From Thereva unica (taxonomy: Eukaryota > Arthropoda > Insecta > Diptera > Therevidae), in contig OX465281.1 in the NCBI GenBank assembly GCA_949987705.1, positions 27,760,942-27,824,941 of the forward strand: 64,000 nucleotides of DNA. Reading direction: 5' to 3'. The translations under genes were made by a program, and so were the position numbers. The notes beneath the pieces are model-generated. The model saw only the letters and a program-made list of their open reading frames with translations. It searched no databases and was not told the origin of the DNA. Below are positions 46,701 to 55,530 of the stretch, in pieces. How positions within the stretch are numbered: position 1 is the stretch's first letter; every line of letters begins with the position of its first letter.

Positions 46701-46769
46701 GTTCGAGTAGCAAAAATGACTGAGAACAAAATGAATACAGTTAAAATGCGCACTTTGGTGAATTGGTGA
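37706..46769 (+). CDS. DRC2: dynein regulatory complex subunit 2 (CCDC65-type)
   Basis: Six exons join in frame at GT-AG sites: 37706-37843, 37912-38164, 41539-41762, 42906-43298, 43354-43521 and 46371-46769, about 524 aa (human CCDC65 is 484 aa). The start MGKKGGAKNKLAKMSDEERA and the next exon (EEAFCRLNLAKINQEWRSIL) match the conserved DRC2 N-terminus. QLEKLWRDYQQVLDDYVKY, then IVAACRKLETEREKILPFG, and NLENFWLRVNNVRLDN match the middle and C-terminal blocks. Almost the whole protein is coiled coil. DRC2 pairs with DRC1 as the core scaffold of the nexin-dynein regulatory complex. Introns 2, 3 and 5 carry a 5S-derived repeat, LINE relics and, in intron 3, the Obp59a-like gene on the other strand. 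Divergently transcribed from DRC9. Confidence 0.9.
38260..39240. other. DRC2 intron 2, left part: nothing recognised
   Basis: No transposon domain or RNA was recognised before the 5S-derived copy at 39248. Confidence 0.4.
39248..39351 (-). pseudogene. 5S rRNA-derived sequence
   Basis: Minus strand: tagcatactcagtagaccag, ttctcgttcgatttcggagg, ttaagcagcattggatatga, ttagtacttagttggggacc, gcttggtaaaa. This follows 5S rRNA from about position 30 to the 3' stem. The 5' extension tagcatactcagtagacc is not 5S and is shared with the copy at 57964, so the two belong to one dispersed repeat family. The box A, intermediate and box C regions are largely retained. Confidence 0.75.
39930..40035 (+). mobile_element. 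LINE fragment of the 1043-1767 family
   Basis: The stretch ctttgctactcgatcgacca, then gagccaccgtaggaatgtag, then cagctcttacaaaattctgt matches 1290-1365 of the first LINE (gccaccgtaggaatgttgca). Only about 100 bp are retained. Confidence 0.6.
40490..41280 (-). mobile_element. R1-like LINE reverse transcriptase relic
   Basis: The minus strand reads VNILGLILDPKLNCKLNIEE at about 40800, which is the conserved LGVILD-K-W-LN-EERV block of R1/I-type reverse transcriptases. Broken text continues towards 40500. Flanking sequence to 41280 may belong to the same insertion, but that part is inferred. It lies in DRC2 intron 2, antisense. Confidence 0.55.
41967..42729 (-). CDS. Obp59a: odorant-binding protein, Obp59a-like, nested in a DRC2 intron
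   Basis: Two exons (42729-42262 and 42203-41967) join in phase 0, about 234 aa. The start at 42729 gives a signal peptide (MGVKFKLVVFLLIFVTISLK, then IHALKC). A long low-complexity insert rich in Asn, Asp, Arg and Gln follows. The OBP cysteine pattern is present: CMVHC (C-x3-C), IQECFHF, KCQFAKALITC and CMAEYAKSNC (C-x8-C). The long polar loop between the first and second cysteine regions and the CFFEELSM and CEDWHDH motifs are as I recall for Obp59a, which acts in humidity sensing in Drosophila. The gene is secreted and expressed independently of its host gene, on the opposite strand within DRC2 intron 3. An in-frame upstream ATG (42795) would bury the signal peptide, so I prefer 42729. Confidence 0.8.
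43580..46240 (-). mobile_element. R1-like LINE with RNase H domain, nearly complete 3' half
   Basis: Reading down the minus strand: a reverse transcriptase N-terminal part (EISPILLPLFRGSFALARIS, RRWREARVVFIPKSGRRSYR, EAKSYRPISF, FAYRPGRCVELPF) at 45640-45370; a broken palm; AKYLGIILDQQLSW at about 44840; TYRYIHCMVGTCWTSARKAL at 44670; an RNase H start (IWYTESSKIDNGVGLGVHGP) at about 44390; ITELLTGHCSLKYHLNRI at 43880; and CRFCRAASETAEHLLCDCEA near 43800, the C-terminal Cys/His motif. The 3' end near 43600 matches the scrap at 16590. Multiple stops; DRC2 intron 5, antisense. The 45790-46240 part is inferred to be the upstream half. Confidence 0.8.
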
Positions 46770-47183
46770 AGGAAGAAAGTATATACGTACTTATTTATTA
46801 TATTCTTAGAACATAGGCATTTTTTAAGTGGAAATGTTTTTTTACGTATGAAATTAGATTAAATTTTTGAAACTAGAAATAACGATTCTTTTTGATATAA
46901 CAATTGAAACGATTCGTTTCAAAGTTTTCTTTATAGTTTAGTTAGACTTTGTCCATACTTACATGTAAGATTTCTTAAGGCAGCGATGGTTATATCCACA
47001 TTCCCCCACAGTCAAACCACCTTTGTTGAACCCAGCATATTCATTTGAGCGTCGATATTTACTTTCGAGTTTGAGAGACAGAAGAGTCTTCGATAATGTT
47101 CGGCTTTTCGTTGCATACATATATAAGAAACCTGACTCTACCTGTATAATCGGTAAAACCAGAACCAGTCTCATTATCTCGAC
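46770..47183. other. DRC2 3' flank
   Basis: AT-rich sequence that should contain the DRC2 3' UTR. No canonical AATAAA was found close to the stop. The last part includes the target site of the MITE at 47184. Confidence 0.4.
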
Positions 47184-47683
47184 CACTGACATATAATAAT
47201 GGACTGCTCATCTGAAATTATTCCATACAAATCGATGGCACCCAAAAGTATAGTTGTCGCACTCATCCATAGACCCCCAAACTGACAGGAGCACTCAGAA
47301 GTAAAATCAGACCTGATTTTATATTTTCCCTTTTGCACTAGTGATGTTTATATCTTTTGCTCTTTTCCCCATAGACCCCCGGATTTTGACATACAGAATG
47401 TCAGTTGCTAAAACAGGCGTTAAGAACTTAAATCAGATACACATAAAATTTGGAAATTAATGAAAAAAAGGCATTTTCAAAGGTGAAAAAGTGAAAATAG
47501 TGTTTATTAATTTTTTTAAACAAAATATTTGTGTTATTTTAATGTTTTAAGTACGTATTTAAAAAAATGTAAATTTCAAAAGTGATTCCGGTGTTTACAT
47601 GGAGTGAAAAAAGGTTTGTAGCCTATGGAACAAATTGGTGCCATGAAAAATTCCTCATGAGCTGTCCATTCTATATGTCAGTG
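47184..47683. mobile_element. hAT-like MITE, copy 1, with 8-bp target duplication
   Basis: 500 bp, flanked by the direct repeat atctcgac (47176-47183 and 47684-47691). The left end cactgacatataata and the right end ctatatgtcagtg are inverted repeats, with further symmetric matches (atggactgctcat / atgagctgtccat). An almost identical copy is at 53634-54160. It has no open frame of note. The 8-bp duplication fits the hAT (or P) superfamily; the terminal cactg favours hAT. Confidence 0.88.
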
Positions 47684-47929
47684 ATCTCGACCTAACAGGA
47701 ACATCTAATCTATTGATCGGGACACTCTGCTTTATACGAAGTATCATGAGCCAAATTACCTCCGAACAATTAAGCCAGGACCTTCCCACGTACGCTTCTC
47801 ATGTAAGATCTTTTCATGTGTCACAGCTCCAAAAAAAAAAACCGCCCATAACTAGTCTCTTCCGGAGCACCCTTTCCCCCTTCAACCCATAACCTAAAAA
47901 CCAAGTTGCCTGAAGACTTAAGACTTTTT

Positions 47930-48370
47930 ACCACATGAGAGGAAAACTAAGAAATATTTTCAGTGATGCGAAATCGTGTCATTTCAATATTTTCGTGATC
48001 ACCGAAACGTGGTAATATAATACATTTCTAATGAGGAGATCTTGGACAATAACTGGACAACCTATCTTTGCGATAGAGACTACCACTCTACCGGGCACTC
48101 GACAGGAGGAAGTGTCCTAAGGGCCGTCAAAGACCCTCTAAACAGTGTATTGATTACCACGAATCGATCACAATTCGAAAATGTTTTAATTCGTGGCAAA
48201 TCTGGCAAAAAGCACATAGTTATGAGGGCTGTTTACATACCCCCTAATTCTGACGAATCAAAGTTTGATGGTTTTACAAATATACTCAATTGTGTTTTCT
48301 AATCAATTGACTGCCACAAGGAAAATGACGAAATGCTCATACTGGGAGATTTCAACTGTGTAATACTCGG
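47930..48370 (+). mobile_element. Jockey/CR1-like LINE endonuclease fragment
   Basis: The plus strand reads FNIFVITETW near 47980, then DNNWTTYLCDRDYHSTGHST and GGSVLRAVKDPLNSVLIT, then MRAVYIPPNSDESKFDGF and MLILGDFNC at about 48335. These are the conserved ETW, YIPP and GDFN blocks of LINE APE-type endonucleases. It breaks off into the RTE-like LINE at about 48360. Confidence 0.7.
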
Positions 48371-49850
48371 CGACTTAAACGCCATACGTAATCAGACGGC
48401 GGCACTCATACGGGGATACCCCAGTCGAGGATACCATGCCTGTCCCAGATATGATAAATAATACTGGGAGATCTGAACACCAAAGTAGGTCGGGAACCCG
48501 TATACAGGCAGTAAGTCGGCAACCACATCTTGTATGAAAACACTAATGACAATGGACAGCGAGTTATAGAGATAGCGATATTCATAAAGCCACCTGGGTA
48601 TCTCCTGATGTAACCACTCGCAACCAAATAGACAATGTGTTGATAGATCGCCGCCACCTTTAGGGTCTGATGACGGTACGTACGTACCGAGGTGCCAACT
48701 TCGACTCGGATCACTATCTTGTTAGTATGGTGCTCCGAGAGCGCTTTAGAACGCTGAAAAGCTTTGTATCCGCTGATCGGGCTCGAATCAACATAGCTCC
48801 ACTACGCAATGAAATTGATAGAAGCAGCTATGGTCATGCATTAGAACTCGCGCTCAGAGTAAGTTCTGGGGATGAGATGGCAGGCGTCGACAAGAGCTGG
48901 ACTCGTCTTAAAAATACTGTCACTGGTACTGCTGATTCCATCTTAGGCAGAAGTCTTAGAGATCGGAAGGACTGGTTCGATACTGACAACTGAACGTAAG
49001 AATGCTGCGTACCGAGCAATGTAGCAGTGTCAGAGAACACGGACATGTGAAGAGAAATATAAAGACTCAGAAAACAGAATTCACAGACGAAAAAAGAAAG
49101 CCTGGGAAAAAATTCTCGTCTGTGAACAGTACGGCCGAGCAACGGCCGCACCAGCACGGAAGTCTACCAAAGTGTCCGTAATATGGCGCAATTCACACCA
49201 CGTTGAACATACTGCAAGGACCATCAATGGTATCTGATCACCGATCCTAAATGCATCTTGGAACGATAGGAAGTCTCTTTCATGAATTGCTAAATGGTGA
49301 GCTAACTGAGAATCGAACTGGAGGTTCCACCAATATCAGAAGATAATGCTATGGCGCCGCCACCAAGCTCGGAAAAGGTTAGCAGGGGTATAAACCGGCT
49401 CAAAAGCAATAATGCCTCGGGTACCAACGGCATCCCGGCGGAGCTGGTTATATTTAGAGGGCCTACATCACATCAACAGAATCATGAATTAATAATGCAA
49501 GCATGGGAGTTGGAAGCGATGCCAGAAGACTAGAGAAAAGGCATCCTCTACCCCCGGTAGACAAAAAAGAGCATATCACAGTGTGCACTAATTATCGCGG
49601 TATAACGTTGTTGAGTACCGCTTATAAGATATTCTCCGCTATAATACAAAACAGGATGGAGCTATACGCCAGAAACATCATAGGCCATTACCAACAAATC
49701 AACAACTGAACCTTGAGGCAAGCTATGGAAAAATTTCTCGAGTTTAAAAACTCAATTCAACACCTCTTCATAGACTTTAAAACCGCCTGTGATAGCATAA
49801 CCACAGTACAAGTTGTATCTGAAAATGTTCTGTCGTTTTGATGATTTTTT
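48371..49850 (+). mobile_element. RTE-like LINE relic (endonuclease and reverse transcriptase start)
   Basis: Broken plus-strand text: [62 protein letters not shown] (end of endonuclease), a linker with SWTRLKNTVTGTADSILGR, then INRLKSNNASGTNGIPAELV, a WELEAMPED segment, CTNYRGITLLSTAYKIFSAI and HLFIDFKTACDS, where it stops at about 49800. The catalytic FADD box and downstream parts are missing. The family differs from the RTE-like copies at 10095 and 33870. Confidence 0.82.
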
Positions 49851-50164
49851 TAACGTAAGTTGTTTGTGTTTAAATAAAATAAATACAACACAAACCTTCG
49901 ACCATCTAAATGCAATCGTGAACTATCATCGACTGCAATCGACTCGGTTCACTACAATCGAAAATCGAACTATTGCTTTTTCGATTTGGCTGTTTGACGA
50001 GAATCGAACTAGGGGCCTAAGCTTTTTAATAGACATTGGTATAGACAAATTGATAGTGACACATTGAGGTGATTCCTAAGATTAGAACTGCCACATACAA
50101 AAATTGCGGTGCCTTTTCGGTCAATAATGGTCCCTTGCAGGAATCTGCCGAAGTATCATCTTGC

Positions 50165-50280
50165 GCACCTTCCAGACCCCTTCTAACATATTTTATATTC
50201 TTATATCCTTCAAATCAAGCTTGCTACTAGGCACTGCACTATGACCTGAACCTTATGAGGGACTAGAACTCATAGAAATA
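50165..50280 (+). mobile_element. LINE 3'-tail fragment
   Basis: accttccagaccccttctaa, then atccttcaaatcaagcttgc, then tactaggcactgcactatga, then cctgaac matches 1611-1700. The coding part and poly(A) are absent. Confidence 0.65.
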
Positions 50281-52182
50281 TAAACTAACACGGAACGGCT
50301 GTGTCATGTAAAAACCCTGTACATGAGCGACCACACTAAAAGTAGCTTGTTTAAAAGGACAGAAATAGTGTGGAAGAGGAACACAAAATGCCGAATTGCT
50401 TTGTTTACATCCCGCCAAAAACAAGGTAGCTTCTTAAGTGAATGGTGGCGTGCTAAGTCAATATCCGAGGGGCATAGAGTTTATGCCAATAATTTTAAAA
50501 TTTACGTATTTACTTCATATCTACGCCTGCACTGTCTGACCACTACTAGCCCAGTGAACTCAAACACATCAGGAGTTGTGGTACGGTCAGTCTGGCTTAC
50601 AGCCATTCCGTGTATAGTTTATATTTCTATGGTAGAATTACAAAGGCTGATTGTTAAGATTAGTTCATCACAAAAAAAAAACTGTATTTTGTCATTATAA
50701 CCTAATAAATTCAATTAGTAATCAACATGCATAGTAATCAAAATGCCTTTACATAGATGTATACAAATTTATTATTGCAAACATGTTTACTTTTTTTTAT
50801 TAACTCTATCATCACTTAAAACATATTTTTTTTCTTTCACTTTTTTTTTTCTTCTATCTTTAAATTATATATAATAGCGATTTCCTATTGACCATTTATC
50901 TTGCTTAAAATTTCCTTTTTATTTATTCGAAATAAAAAACAAAAAATATTAATTGAAAATAATTTTACGCAAAAAAGGCAAAAAAAAATTGCAAAAAATT
51001 TATTACAAAATTTATTCCCCAACAAGAATTGTTGTAGCAAAAGTAAATTATATATATGTATATGTATGTATATCGACACTAAAAACTATGATGACATTTT
51101 TTTTTGACGGTAAAAAGATTAAACAAGAAAATTGTTATTATTTATATTTAATAATATTTATAAAAATAGTAAACAAATCGTTATAATTAACTACAATTGC
51201 CCAATTGAAAAAAAAAAATAGAATAATTCGCATTTATTTAAAATATATTGTTTTAATTTTTTTGTTGTTATTTATTTATTTATTTTAAAAGTAAACTTAA
51301 AAAAGGTGAGAGGAGGAGATATTTTTGTTTTATTTAAAAGATATTAAAATTAGCAGTTCATACCGATCAATCAACAATATTCTTTCTTCAATCATATTTA
51401 TTTTTTATTTTTTTTATTTTTTTGTTTAAAACTATTTATGTTTTTTTTTCTCATCTTTTTGTTATTTTTTTTTTCTTATTTTCTCATCTAATATATATAT
51501 AATTTTTTTTTTATTTATTTTACAATAATAATTGTTAGCTCTAAAACAGAATTGTGGTAACATCAGCTAGGGTTTTTGATTTCACTATAAAAATTGAAGT
51601 TTGTTTTTTTTTATGAAGAAGAAAAAATAATAATAATAATAATAATAGTAAAAGGAAAGAGGGGGTGGATTACAAAATTTTATATAATACTTTTTGAGAA
51701 GGTATAAGGAGAGTAAAATAAAAGTGGAAAGTAGTTTTCTTCACACTTTGTTGATGTGTTTTTTTTTTTCAATTTACATAAAATTTTGTTTTTAATATTT
51801 CGTAACTCATATTCCATATATTGCACCATTCCAATTTATTAATTAAAACTTATTATTTTTAATGGTTTCCAATTCCTAGTGGTTTTTTGGTTGCAATAAT
51901 TTCTATACTGTATCAATTGAAAAAAGTGCTTTGTAATTGCTGTATTTTATCCGGAGGTATAAGATACTGAAAACTCTGGATGGCGCAGACTAACACAGCA
52001 AACAAGCGCTGCGTGTAAGAGTTAGTCCAGTAGTATTGTTCTATTAAAGCTGATAAATAAAATACAAAGCTCATCCAAGCCAAGGTTAATAGATCGTATC
52101 CGTAATTAATAGATCATATCGTTTATTGCTCAAAATTAATGTATAATAGCAAAAGCTTTAAATTTCTAATATAGGCATAGAT
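50281..52182. other. AT-rich, homopolymer-rich stretch
   Basis: From about 50700 to 51840 the sequence is extremely AT-rich with many T- and A-runs of 8-12 and an aat triplet run at about 51627-51650. The texture resembles 59460-60237 next to lolal. It may be a long 3' UTR or simply low-complexity DNA. No coding sequence was recognised. Confidence 0.4.
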
Positions 52183-52956
52183 TAGGGATGAGCATCGATG
52201 GTCGATGTTTTCGAAACATCGATGTTTTCCTTTCGATGTTCGATGTTTTTGCCATCGATGGTGAGCTAACGATGTTTATCGTACATCGATGTTTTACATC
52301 GACGTTTTAAGAATTTTACTGTACACTTATGTTTTTTCAGTTTTATATCTTTACTCGTATGAAAAGGAATTGTTAGTTTAATTTTTACCATTTTGAAAGT
52401 TTTTAAAAATAAACCCAAACCCCCTACTCTCAAAACGAGAATTGGCAGAATTGCAAAATTGGCCAAAACCTATTTGATTATAATGGCCACGTCAGTTCCA
52501 TCTGAGCAACTGTTTTCAAAAGTGGGACAAACAGTTACCAAAGCCCGAAACAGACTAGAGGGAGAAATGATTTCCAAAGTGGTTTTCCTTCATTCCATTG
52601 AAGATATGCTATGGAGCTGGGAATAAGTTAGAGTTGGCCTAAAGCCTCCGTAATATGAATTAATAACTTGACGAAATTACATACATTTTTTGATAACGTT
52701 TGATTTAAATTTGTTGTGTGTTTAATTGTGGTTTACCTATCCTTTTATACGAAACTACGGAATGTTTACTAAAACATTGATGTTTGGATCCGATGTAATT
52801 TTTTTTACAAAATTACGGAACTTTTATAAAAACATCGAAGTTTGGCATCGATGTTCATCGATGTTTAGAGGTCGATGATTTCCACACATCGATGTTATAG
52901 TTCGATGTCAACATCAATGCTCAACATCGATGTTTTTCTATCGATGCTCATCCCTA
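52183..52956 (+). mobile_element. hAT element, internally deleted, with 8-bp target duplication
   Basis: 774 bp flanked by gcatagat (52175-52182 and 52957-52964). The terminal repeats are tagggatgagcatcgat and its perfect reverse complement. Subterminal regions are filled with catcgatg-type motifs in both orientations (about 52195-52300 and 52840-52950), likely transposase-binding sites. The interior keeps only the C-terminal dimerisation domain of a hAT transposase at 52393-52626: IAKLAKTYLIIMATSVPSEQ, then LFSKVGQTVTKARNRLEGEM and a stop. Catalytic parts are deleted, so it is non-autonomous. Confidence 0.93.
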
Positions 52957-53049
52957 GCATAGATCCACCAATGAACTTAATTTACAACTTCTTCGTATTT
53001 TAACAAATCTTCCAAAATATCTATTACAAGGTAGGGCTGCCATCATCTA

Positions 53050-53265
53050 ATGCGTTTGAACCCCTGATAAACGGTCAATATGCCCTTTCAATGCGCCTCG
53101 TCAATATTATTGAGAGCCGTATTGACAATATTATTGATCGTCTTCGGGGCCCTTTAGAATCTAAAGGGCCCCAAAGACGATTAATAATATTGTCAATACG
53201 GCTCTCAATAATATTGACGAGGCGCATTGAAAGGGCATATTGACCGTTTATCGGGGGTTCAAACG
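53050..53265. repeat. palindrome with ~108-bp arms, within ATTGAC-rich repeat
   Basis: The arms run about 53050-53158 and 53160-53265, centred on ccctttagaatctaaaggg, and are near-identical reverse complements. A third partial copy of the arm (gtcaatacgtattgacaata, then ttattgatcgtctccggggc) is at 53520-53570. The region to 53580 repeats attgac / gtcaat motifs many times. Probably a foldback MITE. Confidence 0.85.
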
Positions 53266-53633
53266 TATTGTCAATTTATTGAAGCATATTGATAGAAATT
53301 TTAATTGAAGCGCATTGACGCGAAGCATATTGATGCACGCATTGACGTTTACAAGGTTTATTGGTCAATATTTCTTTAGTATTTCAACTAATTCCAAAAA
53401 TAAACACGTGAAAATCGCCACCTCGTAACAACCGATTTTCAAAACAACACTACGAAGTCGCCGTATTGATAGTTAGATTGACGAGATTTTTGAAGCGTAT
53501 TGACAGGAGCTTCAATATTATTGTCAATACGTATTGACAATATTATTGATCGTCTCCGGGGCCCTTAAATTGTTCTACGGTGAAATTGGGCTCATTTAGG
53601 CCCAAATTAGGCCGCGTCCTCATGGGCTGCATG

Positions 53634-54160
53634 CACTGACATATAATGATGGACTGCTCATCTGAAATTATTCCATACAAATCGATGGCACCCAAAAGTA
53701 TAGTTGTCTCACTCATCCATAGACCCCCAAACTGACAGAAGCACTCAGAAGTCAAATCAGACTGACAGAAATAAAATCAGGTTAAATCAATTAGAAAAAA
53801 ATAGGCGGGTATAGTGATGTTTATATCTTTTGCTCTTTTCCCCATAGACCCCCGGATTTTGACATACAGAATGTCAGTTGCTAAAACAGGCGTTAAGAAC
53901 TTAAATCAGATACACATAAAATTTGCAAATTAATGAAAAAAAGGTATTTTAAAAGGTGAAAAAGTGAAAATAGTGTTTATTAATTTTTTTAAACAAAATA
54001 TTTGTGTTGTTTTAATGTTTTAAGTATGTACGTATTTAAAAAAATGTAAATTTCAAAAGTGATTCCGGTGTTTACATGGAGTGAAAAAATGTTTGTAGCC
54101 TATGGAACAAATTGGTGCCATGAAAAATTCCTCATGAGCAGTCCATTCTATATGTCAGTG
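53634..54160. mobile_element. hAT-like MITE, copy 2, with 8-bp target duplication
   Basis: 527 bp flanked by gctgcatg (53626-53633 and 54161-54168). Termini and most of the interior are nearly identical to 47184-47683. The main difference is a variable stretch of about 60 bp around 53755-53810. Different target sites and intact duplications show two independent, fairly recent insertions. Confidence 0.9.
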
Positions 54161-54282
54161 GCTGCATGCCGCACGACAAAAGCTTTTAATGCTCTATGAT
54201 TGGTCAGGAAAATATATCTGTCTGCACACATGTTTTTTCTCTCTCACATAGCATCGCTGCAAAAATCGAACAAGGGAAAATC

Positions 54283-55204
54283 CAGGGAGACTATACAAGG
54301 AGTTCAAACTCCGTGTTGTCAAAAGCTTTTTTTATTGAGCTGCTCTAGGTTGAGTTAGCTTGAGATATCTCACGAAAAGGTGTTTCATGAGCAATTTGGT
54401 TGCTCTTACTTGCCTGAAGTTGCTCTGATTTGTGTTTCATGAGCTTGCTCTAAGTTGAGCTAGAGCACGGTTTTCTGCTCTACCTTTTTTGGTAGAGCAA
54501 CTGCAGGCAAGCAATCAGCTGTTTGTCAACTGTCACAATACCGACATCCGTTAATTGAATATCTGAATTAGAGGAATCATCTAGCGCTTCCATCAACTGA
54601 CTTAATATATATTTTTCCATTTTTTAATTTAGTAACGTATTTATCAAGTTTAAATAAATTTCACTTTAAAAACTGTCAGGTTGAAATTCTGACAACACTT
54701 TGAGAATTCTTGCCTGAAAAGTGTTTCATGAGATTTCTTGCTTTGAATTGCGCCAACTTGCTTTATTTATTTTTGACAGCTGCTCTACTGTGAGCTGCCT
54801 CGAGCTGCTCTGCCCTTTTTTCGGTCTCAATAAACACAGCTTATTTTTGTTTGATTAATGAGGGCGCCACAGTCACATTATACCCCAAAAAATATGGCCG
54901 ATTATATTCATCCGGTTCATGGCCAAGTTCGTTAACTATTAAGATATTTTATGTTTACGTCTAACTTGAAAAATCAGTTTCGTCTTTACCCAATTTATGG
55001 ATTTTCCAATGAATTTTTATTAATTTCCAAAGATTTTTTTTGCATTGCTTCATTTTCGAGTAAAATTCAGCTAACTTCATGTGGGGCACGCCAGCTTTAG
55101 GCGACATCTGTGGCTAAAAATGAACTAGAAGTTTAGTTTCTGCTACCCATCCATTTCCGGTTATTTTCCCCATAAGAGTTATATCTCCTTGTATAGTCTC
55201 CCTG
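54283..55204. mobile_element. MITE-like element with 20-bp terminal inverted repeats
   Basis: cagggagactatacaaggag at 54283-54302 is exactly repeated in reverse complement at 55185-55204. Inside, gagctgctct, ttgctct and gtgtttcatgag motifs recur (54340-54480 and 54720-54820) in both orientations. No transposase frame or clear target duplication was seen. Confidence 0.7.
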
Positions 55205-55454
55205 TGCAGTAAGTTCAGCAGAAAACACGCACAGAGATGCGACACGATGCGTGCTTACTGCAGTCACCAAATTACCTATCATTTGGTAAGGGGTACTCAT
55301 ATTTTCTTTGGTGCTAGATGAGCCCTTATATAACCCATTACAAGAGAAGGCAGATCGTAAGGTGTAATCCAGAATTAGACCCAAACAAGTGAGAATTGTT
55401 TTCAATGACTGCCCAATGACTCATTTGTTTTCGTATTTTTGTAATACGTAATTT

Positions 55455-55530
55455 GTAACTGCTCTAAGATGAGCAATTCTGTAACTACTCTAAGGTAAGT
55501 ACTTATGTAACTACTCTAAGGAAAGTAAAA
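55455..55530. repeat. short tandem repeat, about 28-bp unit
   Basis: Three units of the form gtaactactctaaggtaagt, then acttct. The first is slightly diverged (gtaactgctctaagatgagc). Confidence 0.6.
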
